A stretch of DNA of 64,000 nt from Sulfolobus islandicus Y.N.15.51 (GTDB lineage Archaea; Thermoproteota; Thermoprotei_A; Sulfolobales; Sulfolobaceae), in contig NC_012623.1 in the NCBI RefSeq assembly GCF_000022485.1, positions 1,240,001 through 1,304,000 of the forward strand. Reading direction: 5' to 3'. Under the pieces are notes generated by a model. That model was not told where the DNA came from. It made no database searches and worked only from the letters and a program-made list of their open reading frames with translations. The translations under genes were made by a program, and so were the position numbers. Below, piece after piece: positions 1-12,423 of the stretch. The first letter of the stretch is position 1; every line of letters begins with the position of its first letter.

Positions 1-536
1 ACCTCTTTTTTATAGATGAAAATTCCATCCGAGAAGATACGTCTATCAAAACCAGTTATCTTTGAAGCTGCTTCAATATTTGCTGCAGTTTGGGCAACAG
101 CATCTAAATTCGGGCCCTCCACAACTATATCTTCACCTTTCACAGTAACCTTAACGCCCTGTAGTATTGGCGCCCTCCTTATATTCTTTTCACCTATTAG
201 ATTAGTTATTTGAACTTCGTTCCCTACTACCTTTACAGATGTTGGAAAGTGAGTATATATAATTTTAAGATAATACCTATAACCCTTAGTTACTCCAGTT
301 ATCATATTTTTGATATGACTAACTATACTATAGAAGGCCGCCTTTTTTCGTCTATTAGCAAATGTAGTTTCTAACACTATCTTATTTCCATCTAAACTAA
401 TTTGTATACCCCTAGCAAAGCTGAAATCTTTAACTACTTCACCTTTAGGTCCTTTCATCTTAATTACTGAGTCTTTTAAATCAACATTTACATTGCTCGG
501 AATTTCAATCTCTTCCCTTAAAATTACTATCTGCAT
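1..536 (-). CDS. rpl6: 50S ribosomal protein L6 (3' end outside window)
   Basis: Minus-strand frame beginning [16 protein letters not shown] and running off the left edge, so the C-terminus is missing. It carries the L6 signature of two repeated beta domains, with lines such as [10 protein letters not shown]-like text early and [14 protein letters not shown] later. L6 sits near the L7/L12 stalk base and GTPase centre of the large subunit. The ATG lies 11 bases after the S8 stop, in the usual archaeal spc order (S8-L6). About 178 residues are visible, close to the family length of roughly 180-190, so little is lost. Confidence 0.95.
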   Translation of the reverse strand, partial: MQIVILREEIEIPSNVNVDLKDSVIKMKGPKGEVVKDFSFARGIQISLDGNKIVLETTFANRRKKAAFYSIVSHIKNMITGVTKGYRYYLKIIYTHFPTSVKVVGNEVQITNLIGEKNIRRAPILQGVKVTVKGEDIVVEGPNLDAVAQTAANIEAASKITGFDRRIFSDGIFIYKKE

Positions 537-547
537 TAAAAATCACC

Positions 548-949
548 TCAATATACATATCCCAATGCTACTCCTCCTAGTCGCATTCTAGCTGCTTCTT
601 TATGAGACATTACTCCTTTAGATGTCGAAACAATAATTATACCAATCTCTTTTGATGGTAAGTAACGCCTGATATAATCTGGTAATGCAATCATCTGTCT
701 ATAACTAAGAGGATATCGTGGAGTTATTGGTCCACACTTGTTAACTCTTCCTAACAACTGTACTGTAATCTTGCCCCATCTACCATCATCAATATACTCA
801 AATTCTCCTACATAACCCTCCTTCTGCATAACTCTTAAAACATTTATTACCAATTTAGATGCTGGCATTATAATAGCTTGTTTATTCCTTCTCATCTCAT
901 TGTTGTAGATAGACGTTAACGCATTTGCCAACGGATTTACGAATACCAT
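548..949 (-). CDS. rps8: 30S ribosomal protein S8
   Basis: A 133-residue S8 protein, which binds the central domain of 16S rRNA. The C-terminal motif [26 protein letters not shown] is the conserved S8 signature, seen here at about residues 108-133. The N-terminus [16 protein letters not shown] is typical of the archaeal form. It lies between S14 (6 bases upstream) and L6 in the spc order, so it is co-transcribed with the ribosomal operon. The length is normal for archaea. Confidence 0.97.
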   Translation of the reverse strand: MVFVNPLANALTSIYNNEMRRNKQAIIMPASKLVINVLRVMQKEGYVGEFEYIDDGRWGKITVQLLGRVNKCGPITPRYPLSYRQMIALPDYIRRYLPSKEIGIIIVSTSKGVMSHKEAARMRLGGVALGYVY

Positions 950-955
950 AACCTA

Positions 956-1120
956 TCACCAATACTTCCTAAACCCTAACTCATACGCGACTTCTCTAAA
1001 ACATTGTCTACATAAATAAATCCCATATTTTTGAATTACAGAATCCCTACTTCCACATCTCTGGCAAGCTTGAACTCCTTTACCATATTTTCTCTCGGCT
1101 GGAGGCTTGTATTTTCCCAT
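956..1120 (-). CDS. rps14: 30S ribosomal protein S14, zinc type
   Basis: A short 54-codon gene between L5 and S8, starting at ATG MGKYKPPAERKYGKG and ending ELGFRKYW. Cysteines 19, 22, 37 and 40 form a CxxC-x14-CxxC zinc knuckle, as in archaeal and eukaryotic S14 (uS14). The protein sits in the small-subunit head. The flanking genes are only 5-7 bases away, so translation is probably coupled. Length, motif and position all match the family. Confidence 0.96.
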   Translation of the reverse strand: MGKYKPPAERKYGKGVQACQRCGSRDSVIQKYGIYLCRQCFREVAYELGFRKYW

Positions 1121-1125
1121 TTCAT

Positions 1126-1674
1126 TCACCCTTCTACCAACTGTACATTAAAATTATTTCTTAAAAATTCCATAGCTTCTTCCTTCGTAACCCTATGCCT
1201 CCTTGGAATTCTAGTCTTTTTTCTTCTTCGTCTCGAAATCCTATAGCCAGCTCTCTCGAGAGTGATAGCTATATCCATGCCGAATATACCTATTTCTGGA
1301 TCATATCTTGCACCTGGTAAGATCACATGTTCCGCAATCCCAAAAGATACGTTACCATATTCATCAAAACTACTTTTCTTTAATCTATATCCTATAGCTT
1401 CTAAAACCTTTCTTAAGAATCCTTCAGCTTGAGTACCCCTTAAGGTCACCTTAACTCCAATTTCTTGACCTTTTCTAATTCCAAACTCCCTTATAGTTTT
1501 CTTGGAAATAGTATATACTGGTTTAGCTCCAGTTAACTCTTGTAAAAGTTGATAAGCTTTTTGTAACCTATCTCCAGATTCACCAAGTCCTATATTAACA
1601 GTAACCTTGGCTAACTTAACTTTCCTCATTGGATTTTGATTAACAGATAAAGTAGACTCTGTCATTTTAATCAA
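1126..1674 (-). CDS. rpl5: 50S ribosomal protein L5
   Basis: A 182-residue L5, a 5S rRNA-binding protein of the central protuberance. Recognisable text is [21 protein letters not shown] near the start and [23 protein letters not shown] near residues 123-147. The C-terminal [15 protein letters not shown] is the archaeal extension. The frame overlaps the S4e 3' end by 8 bases. A start three codons later (MTEST) would remove the overlap, so the exact N-terminus is uncertain by a few residues. Confidence 0.96.
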   Translation of the reverse strand: MIKMTESTLSVNQNPMRKVKLAKVTVNIGLGESGDRLQKAYQLLQELTGAKPVYTISKKTIREFGIRKGQEIGVKVTLRGTQAEGFLRKVLEAIGYRLKKSSFDEYGNVSFGIAEHVILPGARYDPEIGIFGMDIAITLERAGYRISRRRRKKTRIPRRHRVTKEEAMEFLRNNFNVQLVEG

Positions 1675-2386
1675 CTCTCATGTCAGATTTTTCCCTACCT
1701 ATACTCATCACATTCATGAGATTAGTCTGATAAGTATTACCATCTTTGCTTTCTAGTGTTATCACACTATATTTTCTAGACTTAAACTTACTCAAATTTA
1801 TATTTTTAACAACACCGTGAATACCGACGTTCTTACCGCCTACAAAGATTGCATATGAGCCTTCAGAGATAATGAATGAATCCACTATATTTTGGCTTGG
1901 TAACTCAATCTTTAATGTCATAAGCGTTTTGAAACTCTTTGCAGTTTCTTTATCGACTAGGATATTTCTTCCATCCTCTAAATTAAGCTGAATACTACCT
2001 CCCTTTACTGTAGTTTTATTCATGATCCTAACGTACTTATAATGAGCCTCATCTGCGGATATCTTGGATAACCTCATAAACCTAACGTTATCAGGAATAA
2101 CTCTAAAATATAGATCAGCGGAGGGAATTGAAACAATGTCCATAAGACCAACAGGGTATTTATAGTCTTTCCTTACCTTGCCATCTACTAAAACTTTACC
2201 GTCAAATATTATATGCTTAGCCTCTCTTACCGTTTCCGCAAGTTTAAGATAATCCCTAATTACAACAGCCAAAGGTATACTTTTCTCTATAGGGTGAGGT
2301 CCAGCATTAGGTCTAACCGTCCACTTATATTGTTTTTTGCTTATTACTAAAAACCAAGGTGTTTCAAATCTTGTTATGTGAGCCAT
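1667..2386 (-). CDS. rps4e: 30S ribosomal protein S4e
   Basis: A 239-residue S4e, a small-subunit protein found only in archaea and eukaryotes. It begins [22 protein letters not shown], then has an S4-like RNA-binding segment (residues about 40-90, with [26 protein letters not shown]) and a KOW-like C-terminal part. The ATG is 6 bases after the L24 stop. Presence between L24 and L5 is diagnostic of an archaeal spc operon. Confidence 0.96.
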   Translation of the reverse strand: MAHITRFETPWFLVISKKQYKWTVRPNAGPHPIEKSIPLAVVIRDYLKLAETVREAKHIIFDGKVLVDGKVRKDYKYPVGLMDIVSIPSADLYFRVIPDNVRFMRLSKISADEAHYKYVRIMNKTTVKGGSIQLNLEDGRNILVDKETAKSFKTLMTLKIELPSQNIVDSFIISEGSYAIFVGGKNVGIHGVVKNINLSKFKSRKYSVITLESKDGNTYQTNLMNVMSIGREKSDMRVD

Positions 2387-2392
2387 TTTTCA

Positions 2393-2752
2393 TCACTTCT
2401 TAGATTTTTCTAACTTTTCTCTCCTTCTTGGATCACTCAGATCTAGCTTAGTTATCATTACTTTAGATGCGTGAATCCACACATATACCGGTGTTCCATC
2501 AGCTTTTTTTCTCGTTATCCCTTCTATTGCTAATCTTCCAGTCCTAGTATTAATTTCAGTTACCTTCCCTTCCTTTCCATTATGATTTCCCCGCATTACC
2601 CTAACAGTATCACCTTTTCTCACTCTAATACGTTTTATACCATATTGAGAGGCAATCTCATCAGAGACTTTAGCAATCAACAACTTCTTCCTTTGATGTA
2701 ATGGTAAAGTGTGTAATAATCTCCTCTGTTTAGAAGGTTTAAGAGATACCAT
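2393..2752 (-). CDS. rpl24: 50S ribosomal protein L24
   Basis: A 119-residue L24 with a KOW motif (RVRKGDTVRVMRGNHNGKEGKV, about residues 37-58), an early assembly protein at the 5' end of 23S rRNA. The open frame extends 15 codons further upstream to 2797, but that part lies inside the L14 gene and matches nothing in L24. I chose the internal ATG (MVSLKPSKQRRLL), which leaves 5 bases after the L14 stop and gives the family length. Confidence 0.95.
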   Translation of the reverse strand: MVSLKPSKQRRLLHTLPLHQRKKLLIAKVSDEIASQYGIKRIRVRKGDTVRVMRGNHNGKEGKVTEINTRTGRLAIEGITRKKADGTPVYVWIHASKVMITKLDLSDPRRREKLEKSKK

Positions 2753-2757
2753 ATTTC

Positions 2758-3174
2758 CTACACCACCAATGTAGCAAGACTTGCTATTTTTGGCCATCTT
2801 TCAGCTGCTTCTCTTGCTATTGGACCCCTAACTTCAGTACCTTTTGGTGTTCCGTCTGGGTTTATTATGACTACTGCATTATCTTCAAAGGAGATCCAGG
2901 TACCATCTGGTCTTCTATATGGCATTCTTTGTCTCACGATTACTGCCCTAAATTTCTGTTTTCTAACCTCTGGTGTTCCTCTCTTAACTGAGACCATAAC
3001 CATATCGGCAATATTGGCAAATGGAACTCTTCTCAGAACACCTCTATAACCATACACTCCAATTATCATAGCTTCTTTTGCTCCACTATTATCAGCAACG
3101 TTAACTACTGAATAATGCTGGAGACTTGGCGTTAAACCTTTTCTGGATCCTAAAACTTGAATCTTTTCTGACAC
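2758..3174 (-). CDS. rpl14: 50S ribosomal protein L14
   Basis: A 138-residue L14, which helps form bridge B8 at the subunit interface. The core text [22 protein letters not shown] (about residues 22-43) and the C-terminal [22 protein letters not shown] are standard archaeal L14. The start is 1 base after the S17 stop, so the genes are tightly coupled in the operon. Confidence 0.97.
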   Translation of the reverse strand: MSEKIQVLGSRKGLTPSLQHYSVVNVADNSGAKEAMIIGVYGYRGVLRRVPFANIADMVMVSVKRGTPEVRKQKFRAVIVRQRMPYRRPDGTWISFEDNAVVIINPDGTPKGTEVRGPIAREAAERWPKIASLATLVV

Positions 3175-3175
3175 T

Positions 3176-3520
3176 TTAACTCACCTTGCTTAATACCACA
3201 AAACTTATAGATTTAGAAAGAGGTCTGCATTCGCCAATTATAACTTTATCTCCCTCTCTAACGTTAACACACGGTGGTACATGAGCATGTATCCTACTCC
3301 TTCTCCTTTCATATCTCTTATATTTCGAGTCATAGTATAAGTATTGCCTTTCTATAACTGCAGCTTTAGTACCTTTATACTTTACAATGACTCCTTCCAG
3401 TATAATGCCCCTAACTCTCAATGATCCATGATAAGGGCAATCTTCATCTTCGCATGCCTTCTCGGGAATAACAACATTAGGTATTCCCGGGTCCTTTACC
3501 ATCTTCCCCTTAGATCCCAT
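3176..3520 (-). CDS. rps17: 30S ribosomal protein S17
   Basis: A 114-residue archaeal S17 with an OB-fold. The N-terminal extension carries [16 protein letters not shown], followed by [49 protein letters not shown], where the last part is the S17 signature. It binds 16S rRNA helices 7 and 11. It follows Rpp29 with 9 bases between and precedes L14 by one base. Confidence 0.96.
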   Translation of the reverse strand: MGSKGKMVKDPGIPNVVIPEKACEDEDCPYHGSLRVRGIILEGVIVKYKGTKAAVIERQYLYYDSKYKRYERRRSRIHAHVPPCVNVREGDKVIIGECRPLSKSISFVVLSKVS

Positions 3521-3529
3521 CTAGCTCAC

Positions 3530-3769
3530 CTAAATTCTTCTCCAAGGTTTTCTTACCAGCCTATAGCCAGCTATTATAAAAGACTTACCTTTAAAAGTTA
3601 TCTCAAATATACCATGAGCTTTAAATATCCTTATAACCTTGTTTTTCCCCCTTAACCTAATCAAAAATGTTTTTTCTGTCTCTAGTAAAATTAGACCTTC
3701 TCTAGAAATTAGAGAAGGATCCGTGTACCATAAAATCCTTATTTTAGAATTAATATAATCCAAAATCAT
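3530..3769 (-). CDS. rnp1: Ribonuclease P protein component 1 (Rpp29/Pop4)
   Basis: A 79-residue Rpp29 subunit, an Sm-like barrel that binds the specificity region of RNase P RNA during tRNA 5' maturation. Visible core: DPSLISREGLILLETEKTF, then VIRIFKAHGIFEITFKGKSFIIAGYRLVRKPWRRI. An in-frame extension to 3832 would overlap the L29 end and is lysine-rich read-through of that gene. The ATG at 3769 (MILDYINSKIRI) follows the L29 stop by 13 bases and gives the usual length. Its place between L29 and S17 is conserved in archaea. Confidence 0.93.
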   Translation of the reverse strand: MILDYINSKIRILWYTDPSLISREGLILLETEKTFLIRLRGKNKVIRIFKAHGIFEITFKGKSFIIAGYRLVRKPWRRI

Positions 3770-3782
3770 AAAACATATAAAA

Positions 3783-4010
3783 TTATTTATTCTCCACTTT
3801 TGCTTTTCCTTTACCTTCTCTCTTCTTTTCACTTAAAACTGTTAATATTCTTGCTATGTCTTTTCTTGTGTTTCTAATGCTTGCAGTGTTCTTTAAAGTT
3901 CCCATTCTAGCTTGCACTCTAAGTTTCATTAATTCCAATCTTAGCTCATCCACCTTTTTTATCAACTCTCCTTTTTCCATTTTCCTTAACTCTTCAAGAT
4001 CTACCGTCAT
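3783..4010 (-). CDS. rpl29: 50S ribosomal protein L29
   Basis: A 75-residue helical L29, located at the polypeptide exit tunnel near L23. The text [31 protein letters not shown] and [18 protein letters not shown] is typical of the two-helix hairpin. Its ATG overlaps the S3 stop (ATGA), which implies translational coupling. The basic tail is strain-variable. Confidence 0.95.
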   Translation of the reverse strand: MTVDLEELRKMEKGELIKKVDELRLELMKLRVQARMGTLKNTASIRNTRKDIARILTVLSEKKREGKGKAKVENK

Positions 4011-4657
4011 TCTTTCTCACCCTCACCTTTCTCCTCACTCTTTTGTGAGGATTCTTCAATAAAAGTTACATTAGTTACTGATACCTCTTGAGGAACGGAA
4101 GGAGACTCTTTCAAACTGATTTTATCTTCAATCTTCAGTGGTTTAGTTATAACTACCTCGACACCAAATATTCCAGGCTTTAACATCGCTATAGCAATTG
4201 CTCTATCTATCATCTTCTCTAATTGTTGCCCGCTCTTATACACAATACCCTCCTTTAACTTCTCATATCTTGCCCTTTCCGTAGTAAGCTTGCCGCTTAT
4301 TATTATTTCCGCACCTAATGCACCGGCATTCATAATTCTTCTCATTGATATGAAAGCGGCTCTCCTAAAGTGATATCCCTTTTCTAAAGCTATTGCCAAC
4401 CTAAATGCCATTACTCTAGCATTGAGCTCCGGGTTCTCCACATTCGTTATTGTAATTTGTGGATTCTCTAACCCAAAAACTTTTTCGAAGATTTGTGCAA
4501 GCTGTTTTATATTTCTTCCACCCCTTCCTATAATCATTGAAGGTCTTCCTGCATATATTATAACCCTAGTTCCAATTGGAGTCTTCAATACCTCTACTCC
4601 TGCATACTCAGCATTATAGTATTGCTTAGCTAGATACTCATCAATCTTGACTTTCAC
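4007..4657 (-). CDS. rps3: 30S ribosomal protein S3
   Basis: A 216-residue S3, part of the mRNA entry channel. A KH domain lies at about residues 18-90, with [22 protein letters not shown] as its GxxG loop. The C-terminal domain follows, with [23 protein letters not shown]. The tail after about residue 180 is acidic and low in complexity ([14 protein letters not shown]), as in other Sulfolobales. It overlaps L29 by 4 bases. Confidence 0.96.
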   Translation of the reverse strand: MKVKIDEYLAKQYYNAEYAGVEVLKTPIGTRVIIYAGRPSMIIGRGGRNIKQLAQIFEKVFGLENPQITITNVENPELNARVMAFRLAIALEKGYHFRRAAFISMRRIMNAGALGAEIIISGKLTTERARYEKLKEGIVYKSGQQLEKMIDRAIAIAMLKPGIFGVEVVITKPLKIEDKISLKESPSVPQEVSVTNVTFIEESSQKSEEKGEGEKE

Positions 4658-4697
4658 TATAGACTTCTCAAGGAAATATCTCTTGATGTTTGGTATC

Positions 4698-5171
4698 TTA
4701 CTCCACCTCCTCCAAGATTACCTCTACATTAGATGTCCTTCTGTACTTTGCAGTAGCCCTCCCAAATGCTCTGGGCATATATCTTTCTAATGTTATACCC
4801 TTGTGGGCAGCTATATGCCTTATAATTAATTTATCGATATCCAGCCCTTTATTAGTTGCATTAGCCTCAGCGTTTTCTAACAACTTTAACACTTGCCTTA
4901 TAGCTTTCTTTGGATATCTACCAGCCTTTATTTTCCATTTAGCAGATATATTAGCTTTATGTGATGCACCCTTATTATATCTCCAGAATGGTAGGGCTTC
5001 CTTTTCTTCTAAAACTCTGTTTAGAAAATCTTTCGCATCATTAAGATACATTCCTCTAATAGCTTTGCAAACATTATAAAGATCTCTTATGGATGCAGGA
5101 ACATCTCTTATCACAGCTTTTGCAATTTTCAACTCATCAAGATTTAATTGAGGATAATTCCAACTTGCCAT
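4698..5171 (-). CDS. rpl22: 50S ribosomal protein L22
   Basis: A 157-residue archaeal L22, which lines the exit tunnel. Signature text near the C-terminus is [38 protein letters not shown], and the N-terminal [22 protein letters not shown] is the archaeal/eukaryotic (L17-like) form. It starts 6 bases after S19; a 40-base space separates it from S3. Confidence 0.96.
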   Translation of the reverse strand: MASWNYPQLNLDELKIAKAVIRDVPASIRDLYNVCKAIRGMYLNDAKDFLNRVLEEKEALPFWRYNKGASHKANISAKWKIKAGRYPKKAIRQVLKLLENAEANATNKGLDIDKLIIRHIAAHKGITLERYMPRAFGRATAKYRRTSNVEVILEEVE

Positions 5172-5177
5172 AGCTGA

Positions 5178-5600
5178 TCATCCTTTCATTGCTAAGAATA
5201 AACTTGACCTTGTAGCCTTTAACCCTGGTTCTCCATGTTCAACCTTCTTAGTGGTTATTGAATACTCTCCCAAGTAATGACCTATCATTTCTGGCGTAAC
5301 TGTAAATTCAACAAATTCCTTGCCATTATAGACAGCCATCTTAAGACCAATTAGCTCTGGCAATATAACTAAGTTTCTGACATGCGTCTTTATGGTCTTA
5401 TTAACCTTTCCTTCTCTTCTATATTTCCTTATTTTTTCCAGCAAGTGCCTTTGTGCATCAGTAAATCCACGTTTTAATGATCTCCTTTGCCTTGAAGGTA
5501 GTAACTTAATAAACTCATCCATTGGCATATTTAGTAACTCATCTATACTCTTACCTCTGTATTTAAAGTTCTTCCATTCAGGTGGTATTTCTAATGACAT
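5178..5600 (-). CDS. rps19: 30S ribosomal protein S19
   Basis: A 140-residue S19 of the archaeal type with a long N-terminal extension. The core at about residues 80-130 reads [49 protein letters not shown], the S19 signature. It sits in the small-subunit head and contacts S13. It lies between L2 and L22, the normal S10 operon order. Confidence 0.96.
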   Translation of the reverse strand: MSLEIPPEWKNFKYRGKSIDELLNMPMDEFIKLLPSRQRRSLKRGFTDAQRHLLEKIRKYRREGKVNKTIKTHVRNLVILPELIGLKMAVYNGKEFVEFTVTPEMIGHYLGEYSITTKKVEHGEPGLKATRSSLFLAMKG

Positions 5601-5636
5601 CTAATTTCACCTATTCCCCCTTTTCATTTATAAAAT

Positions 5637-6353
5637 TCACTTACCCTCCTTCCTCCCTGTTCTCCTTGCCGCAATATGACCAACTTTTCTACCTGGAGGA
5701 GCATTTCTAGATACCGTAGAAGGTCTGCTTACACTCTGATGTAGCCCACCACCATGAGGATGATCGACTACATTCATTGCAACTCCCCTTACAATAGGCC
5801 ATTTCTTAGCCTTTACTTTATACTTCCAATAATTAGCTCCAGCCTTCAATAGTGGTTTTTCTACAACTCCACCACCAGCCACTACACCAACGGTAGCTCT
5901 AGCCTTATTCGAAACTGCTTTTATCTTATCTGAAGGTAATTTAATTAACACCTTATCACCGCTCTTGCCTACTACTACTGCATATGAACCAGCACTTCTA
6001 GCGTATTTGCCTCCGTCTCCAAAATTTTCTTCAACATTACATACTATTGTACCTTCTGGCGCATCACCTATCTCTATAACATTACCATTAGCTATTGGAG
6101 ATCCTTTACCGAATTCGATCTTCTGGTTAATAACCAAACCTTGAATTGCTTGCGTTAAAAACTTGGTTCCGTTCTCTAATTTTATGATAGCAACAGGCGT
6201 ATTCATCCCTGGATTATGCACTATGTCTATTACCTTGCCTACAAGATGTCCAAATATGTTAGGATACCTTACCTTACCTATTCGTAGCCAACTTGGACTC
6301 CTAAAAGTTGGAGAACCTTTTCCCGCCCTCTGCTGTAATAAATTCTTACCCAT
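5637..6353 (-). CDS. rpl2: 50S ribosomal protein L2
   Basis: A 238-residue L2, a core protein needed for subunit association and peptidyl transfer. The conserved C-terminal segment [21 protein letters not shown] contains the histidine of the HPHGGG motif, at about residues 189-209. The N-terminus ([23 protein letters not shown]) is archaeal. It follows L23 by 11 bases. Confidence 0.97.
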   Translation of the reverse strand: MGKNLLQQRAGKGSPTFRSPSWLRIGKVRYPNIFGHLVGKVIDIVHNPGMNTPVAIIKLENGTKFLTQAIQGLVINQKIEFGKGSPIANGNVIEIGDAPEGTIVCNVEENFGDGGKYARSAGSYAVVVGKSGDKVLIKLPSDKIKAVSNKARATVGVVAGGGVVEKPLLKAGANYWKYKVKAKKWPIVRGVAMNVVDHPHGGGLHQSVSRPSTVSRNAPPGRKVGHIAARRTGRKEGK

Positions 6354-6364
6354 TCTATATCACC

Positions 6365-6610
6365 TCACAAAATGCCCAATCTGTGGGCTATATCACTTGC
6401 TTTATATTCTGGTGCTAATTTTACATATGCCTTCTTGTAACCTTGAGGTGTTATAACTACGTTAACTTTTACCACCTTAACACTAAATAATCTCTCAACA
6501 GATTTCTTAATGTCATCCCTTGTATCACTCTTATCTACTATTAATGTAAGTGTATTATAGGACTCAATAAGTTTTAATGCTTTCTCTGTAGCTAAAGCCA
6601 TTTGAATCAT
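6365..6610 (-). CDS. rpl23: 50S ribosomal protein L23
   Basis: An 81-residue L23, the exit-tunnel protein that docks SRP and nascent-chain factors. Text such as [59 protein letters not shown] is canonical. The annotated start may be three codons upstream of the usual MALATEK. The gene begins one base after the L4 stop. Confidence 0.96.
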   Translation of the reverse strand: MIQMALATEKALKLIESYNTLTLIVDKSDTRDDIKKSVERLFSVKVVKVNVVITPQGYKKAYVKLAPEYKASDIAHRLGIL

Positions 6611-6611
6611 T

Positions 6612-7415
6612 CTAACTCACCAACCTCTTACTCAATCGCTCATCTAAAATCTTTATGCTAGTTTCAGTATAAATAGTAAGCCTGCCTGAATGTGCACCTG
6701 GAGCCAGATGAATAACGCTTACATCTTTAGCGTTAACTACGTCAACTCCAGCTATGTTTCGTGCTGCCTTAACTATTGGAGAATTACTGTCGTGTACTAT
6801 TATTAGTGGGCCTATTGATTCCTTATATTTTCTACCCCTCATTTTGCCCTTTCCAGCCCTTATCCTAATCCTCTCTTTTACTCTCTTTACATCATCATAA
6901 ACACCTATCTTCTCTAAAAATTCTTCAACCTCGCTTGCAGTTTTTAAACTAACAATATCATCAGTTACTACTATAGGAAAACTTACTGAATCTTTAAATA
7001 CATGTCCCCTAGCCTTAACGAAAACTTTGTCTGCTGTAGCGCTTAACGCACTAATTACTGCCAATTGTTTCTCCTTATCGTTCACCTCTTCTACAAGCTT
7101 TTTGTCTACCGAAGGCGGAAATGTTAACCTACCACCTACGGTATTAGGTGCTAAGGCAGCTTCTCCAGAGTTTTTAACTCTAGGAACTCTGGCCATACCT
7201 AGATTTATTCCAAAACTCTCAGCTGATGTTCTTTTGCCTGCCATAGGATCTCTGCCTTTTGGTTGCAGAGAATGTGTAAACTCTGCTAAAAATACTCTTC
7301 TTATTATATCTTTTCTTACCGGAAACGAAAAAATGAAAGGTAACTCTACCTCTTTTACCTTATTTCCATCTTTATCTAAAATCACAGAGTTTTTCTTAAC
7401 TAGTTCTAAATACAT
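6612..7415 (-). CDS. rpl4: 50S ribosomal protein L4
   Basis: A 267-residue archaeal L4 (L4e/L1e type) with a long internal loop that reaches the exit tunnel. Visible markers are [41 protein letters not shown] (about residues 41-81) and [36 protein letters not shown]. It follows L3 by 6 bases. Confidence 0.96.
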
Positions 7416-7421
7416 TTACTT

Positions 7422-8477
<1,056 letters not shown>

Positions 8478-8516
8478 TCTTAATCCCCGCTAATTGCTAT
8501 TTCACCTATCACTCAA

Positions 8517-8528
8517 GCATTATAAATC
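8517..8528 (-). promoter_or_regulatory. Probable TATA box of the L3-L6 ribosomal operon
   Basis: Read on the minus strand this is GATTTATAATGC, about 40-50 bases upstream of the L3 ATG and touching the stop codon of the preceding methyltransferase gene. A GGTGA-like ribosome-binding stretch lies between it and the start. The long following run of co-oriented r-protein genes makes a promoter here plausible. It is inferred from sequence only. Confidence 0.5.
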
Positions 8529-9277
8529 TAACTTAACAGAAGGTTTAGAATAGACAGAGAATAAGCCAATGCCTCTTCCGCCCTTATATCTAAAACTCCT
8601 TGTTTAATAACAAAGTTATATGACTTATCCAAATATTGTTTACCTAACCTTTGTAATAGATTTCCAGCTGGTGGTCCAATAAGCAAAGTAAGGCCATATT
8701 TACTGTACAAGTTGGCCAACTCTTCCTTTGCTTTTAAGGGATTTTTTCCATTCCTACTTGCAATTATAAGATTATCAAAGTTGAGTATCTTGTTAAAGTC
8801 TACAAACTCGTTTTTAACTCCGCTATAATAGAAACCACTATAATCGATATAACCAACTTTTAGGGAGTCAGTAATCAGAATGGACTTTGATGATGAATTT
8901 ATTCTCTTTTTTAAACCGAAATCACCCTTAAAGCCTAATCTTATCTCGCCTTCAACAACTTGTTTAAAAATAAGGTGATATGGTATTGCCAAGGGACTCA
9001 TTAAACCAACTTTCTTTAAATTACGACTTATAGGAACATATTTTTTAAGATACGGAGGTAAAAGAGCATATTTTGTAACATCTTTAATTATTTTTTCTAA
9101 TTTAGTAGAATTTACGGAATCTGTTATCCAGTAAATTTTATTGACTCTAAATGTATTTGTGACTCTAAGTATAAATGAAAGTTTTAACGTAATTTCAAGA
9201 AGAGAATTTTCAATATCAAATATAGACAAAAAAAGAACAACATTTAAGGGCTTATAGCGTGGAAAAGGAAACATCAT
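8528..9277 (-). CDS. SPOUT-class RNA methyltransferase, COG2106 family
   Basis: About 249 residues from the ATG at 9277 ([21 protein letters not shown]), which overlaps the ileS stop as ATGA; the open frame continues 16 codons further inside ileS. The family (formerly DUF171) is an alpha/beta-knot putative RNA methyltransferase, and its gene is often placed just before L3 in archaea. Text [26 protein letters not shown] and [11 protein letters not shown] near the C-terminus agrees with the SAM-binding knot. The substrate, probably rRNA, is not evident from the sequence. Confidence 0.8.
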   Translation of the reverse strand: MMFPFPRYKPLNVVLFLSIFDIENSLLEITLKLSFILRVTNTFRVNKIYWITDSVNSTKLEKIIKDVTKYALLPPYLKKYVPISRNLKKVGLMSPLAIPYHLIFKQVVEGEIRLGFKGDFGLKKRINSSSKSILITDSLKVGYIDYSGFYYSGVKNEFVDFNKILNFDNLIIASRNGKNPLKAKEELANLYSKYGLTLLIGPPAGNLLQRLGKQYLDKSYNFVIKQGVLDIRAEEALAYSLSILNLLLS

Positions 9278-12200
9278 GTAGACTTCTTTATCCCTATTAT
9301 ATAAGATTCTCCTTCTATATCCCAATCCATTACGATATCCCCTTTAGGATCACCTAAAATTACCTTATTCCCCCTAGTCTCACTCTTAATAAATTCCTCC
9401 CATTTTTGTATCGTTTTTACTCTTTCTTCTGGCGCCTTTATACTAATCTCAATATAATCTACAACATTCAGTTTTAGTTGTTTTCTCATGAATTGTATCC
9501 TCCTTATGATGTCCCTAACTAATCCCTCTTCCTCTTCACTCTCGGAAATTTCCTTACTTATGACCACTATACCCTGAGCAAATTTAGATGAAACATAACC
9601 TTCAATAGTCTCTTCTGAGATAATCACGTGCGAAGTATTAAGTATTACATCAACATTATCTATTCTAGCAACGTGCTGTTTTTTATTAAGTATGTCTATA
9701 GCTATTATATCGCTGTTATTTCTAATATAATCCAATATTTTAGGAGACATACTCTTATACTCTTTACCTATGATCGACCTACTAGGCTCGACCTTATATT
9801 TACTGAAACTTTTGAATCCTTCTATTTTACTTATTTCTATATCTTTAGCGTTTAGCAGAGATAACAAGACATCTTTTATTCTATTAACCTTAGCCAACGT
9901 ATCCTCATCTTCTACGAAAATATAAACCTTAGCCAATGGCCATCTTAATTTTATTCCAGCCTTAGCTCTAGCGTTTAACGACGCCTCGTTTATTTCCCTG
10001 GCAACTTCAAAAGCTCTTTCTAATTCATTATCGATAAATCTCTCATCGTAATTAATACTAGACTCCATTGATACTGATTCCTTAGGATTAACTACAAAGG
10101 ATTTATAAATTTTCTCTGAAATAAACGGAATTATAGTAGATGCTAATATAATACATTGTTTTAATATGAAATAGAGAATATAATACATTGCTATCTTATC
10201 CTGAGTGTTAGCTTCAATCCACGCTCTTTTTCTTATTAACCTTATGTAAAACCTGCTTACATCTTCAACTAGAAAGTTTATCAAGTAATTAGCCATTTCA
10301 TGAACCTTATAATTCTTCATTGACTCATTTACCTTCTTTAACATTGAGTTAAATCTCGATAGTATCCATAAATCTTCTATCTTAGCATATTTTATAACAT
10401 CGTCAAGAGTATACTTAACGGGTTCAAAGTTATCCAAATTCATATACATTGATGCAAAGACGTACGTGTTCCAAATTATTTGCAAATCCCTTTTAGTTAG
10501 CTCTAACGCTCTCCATGAAAATCTTGCATCCTCCCATGTAGTGTTTCTGAGAAGCCATAAACGTAATATATCCCTTCCATACCTTTGAATTACTACAGAA
10601 GGTTCGACATAATTGCCTAGACTCTTATGCATTTCTCTACCTTGTTCGTCTAGCATAAATCCATGAACTAATACAGAAACATAGGGGGCTTTATCTAGTA
10701 ATATTAACCCAGATCTAAGCAAACTAAAGAACCAACCCCTTAACTGATCATGACCTTCTAGAACTAGATCTACTGGACCTAACTCCTTCCACTTCTCTTG
10801 CCAATCTTTACCTAAACTAGCAAAGAAAGCCACACCACTATCGAACCAAACGTCTGCCACATCAGTAATTCTCTTAGCAACTCCACCGCACTTATTACAT
10901 TTTACCCTTACATTATCTATCCACGGTCTATGTAAATCGTTAGGAACTGAATCTATTGCTATACTCTCTAAGTCTTCTCTACTTCCAACTACTATCACAT
11001 TATTGCACTTTTCACAAATCCATATAGGAAGAGGAGTTCCCCAGAACCTTTGCCTACTTATAACCCAATCTCTAAGCTCCTTAACCATGTTAGATATTCT
11101 GGATTTACCCCAATCCGGAATCCAGTTTACATTCTCTATCTCCTTAAGCATTTCATCTTTTATTTTCGTGACTCTTATGAACCACTGATCAATAGCCCTA
11201 AGTACTAATGGAGTCTTACATCTCCAGCATACTGGATAACGGTGAACTATTTTCCCTTCGAAGAATAAAGCGTTTTTCGACTTCAGATCGTTAATTACCA
11301 CCTTAGATGCGTCTCTAACTTTCAATCCTTTATATTTCCCACCTTCTTCAGTAAATTCTCCCCTATCATTAACGAACATTACTACTGGAAAGCCATATTT
11401 TTGACCTATCAAGAAGTCTTCTTCACCATGTCCAGTGGCAGCATGTACAAGACCGGTACCATCGGTTAATGTAACTACATTACCAGCATCTACAACTTGA
11501 TGAAAATCATCTAATTTAGTTTGTGCGCTAACAAAATCTCTTAGGGGATGCTTATATTTTACTCCTATTAACTCACTGCCTTTGTAGGTTCTGAGTACCT
11601 TATAATTAGTTATACTTGCCTCTTTCATAACAGCCTCTATACGATCTTTTGCAAGTACTAGTACCTCACCATTAACCTCTACATCAGCATAATCATAGTC
11701 TTTATTTACCATTACAAAAACATTAGATGGTATAGTCCATGGTGTAGTAGTCCATATTAATAGGTATCTATTTTCCTCTCCTTTAATCTTAAACTTAACA
11801 TAGATCGAAGGATCCTCTAAATCCCTATATTCCGACACCTCATAATCTGATAGAGTTGTTTCACATCTAGGACACCAATGTAATACTGCGGTACCCTTAT
11901 CTAACATCCCTTTTTCATAAGCTTTCTTAATTACGCTCCATGAAGAGCTTATATAAGAAGGGTCTAATGTATAGTAAGGCCTTTCCCAATCCATAAAGAC
12001 TCCAACGTCCTTAAAGTTTTGTGTCATTTTAGTCGCATTGGATAACGCAAACTCTTTGCATTTATTAATGAAATTCTCTACTCCAATTTTATCTATAATC
12101 TCTTGCTTATTTAATATTCCAAGTAGCCTTTCAGTTGCAACTTCTATAGGTAATCCATGTGTATCATATCCTGGTTGGTCATGAACTTTTTTACCTAGTA

Positions 12201-12423
12201 ATCTTTCATAGCGCAATATACAGTCCTTTATTACCTTATTCCAAATAGTCCCTATATGAGGAGTAGGGCTTGAAGGATATGGAGGGCCATCTATAAACAG
12301 AAACTTTTCCCTTCTTTTACTTACAATATCTCTTAATTTATTGTAAATTTTATTCTCTTCCCAAAATGAAATTATTTCGTCTTCGATCTTCTTAGGATCA
12401 TAATTACCAGTAAGAGGCTTAAT
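9274..12423 (-). CDS. ileS: Isoleucyl-tRNA synthetase with no canonical start codon
   Basis: Class I synthetase that charges tRNA-Ile, about 1049 residues if begun at the ATT at 12423. The catalytic core is complete: HIGH equivalent PHIGT about residue 56, CP1 editing domain ([28 protein letters not shown]), KMSKS equivalent EMHKSLGNY, zinc-type cysteines CPRC and CEKC, then an anticodon-binding helical C-terminus. The first ATG/GTG/TTG in frame is TTG at 12216, which would delete the HIGH motif. The frame is open up to 12441 (the codon after a TGA), but those codons are GTT-GAA-TTA-TCC-ACC-GTT-ATT. The homologous protein text begins [12 protein letters not shown], so I place the start at ATT or the preceding GTT. 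A strain frameshift is the alternative. Confidence 0.93.
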   Translation of the reverse strand: MKPLTGNYDPKKIEDEIISFWEENKIYNKLRDIVSKRREKFLFIDGPPYPSSPTPHIGTIWNKVIKDCILRYERLLGKKVHDQPGYDTHGLPIEVATERLLGILNKQEIIDKIGVENFINKCKEFALSNATKMTQNFKDVGVFMDWERPYYTLDPSYISSSWSVIKKAYEKGMLDKGTAVLHWCPRCETTLSDYEVSEYRDLEDPSIYVKFKIKGEENRYLLIWTTTPWTIPSNVFVMVNKDYDYADVEVNGEVLVLAKDRIEAVMKEASITNYKVLRTYKGSELIGVKYKHPLRDFVSAQTKLDDFHQVVDAGNVVTLTDGTGLVHAATGHGEEDFLIGQKYGFPVVMFVNDRGEFTEEGGKYKGLKVRDASKVVINDLKSKNALFFEGKIVHRYPVCWRCKTPLVLRAIDQWFIRVTKIKDEMLKEIENVNWIPDWGKSRISNMVKELRDWVISRQRFWGTPLPIWICEKCNNVIVVGSREDLESIAIDSVPNDLHRPWIDNVRVKCNKCGGVAKRITDVADVWFDSGVAFFASLGKDWQEKWKELGPVDLVLEGHDQLRGWFFSLLRSGLILLDKAPYVSVLVHGFMLDEQGREMHKSLGNYVEPSVVIQRYGRDILRLWLLRNTTWEDARFSWRALELTKRDLQIIWNTYVFASMYMNLDNFEPVKYTLDDVIKYAKIEDLWILSRFNSMLKKVNESMKNYKVHEMANYLINFLVEDVSRFYIRLIRKRAWIEANTQDKIAMYYILYFILKQCIILASTIIPFISEKIYKSFVVNPKESVSMESSINYDERFIDNELERAFEVAREINEASLNARAKAGIKLRWPLAKVYIFVEDEDTLAKVNRIKDVLLSLLNAKDIEISKIEGFKSFSKYKVEPSRSIIGKEYKSMSPKILDYIRNNSDIIAIDILNKKQHVARIDNVDVILNTSHVIISEETIEGYVSSKFAQGIVVISKEISESEEEEGLVRDIIRRIQFMRKQLKLNVVDYIEISIKAPEERVKTIQKWEEFIKSETRGNKVILGDPKGDIVMDWDIEGESYIIGIKKST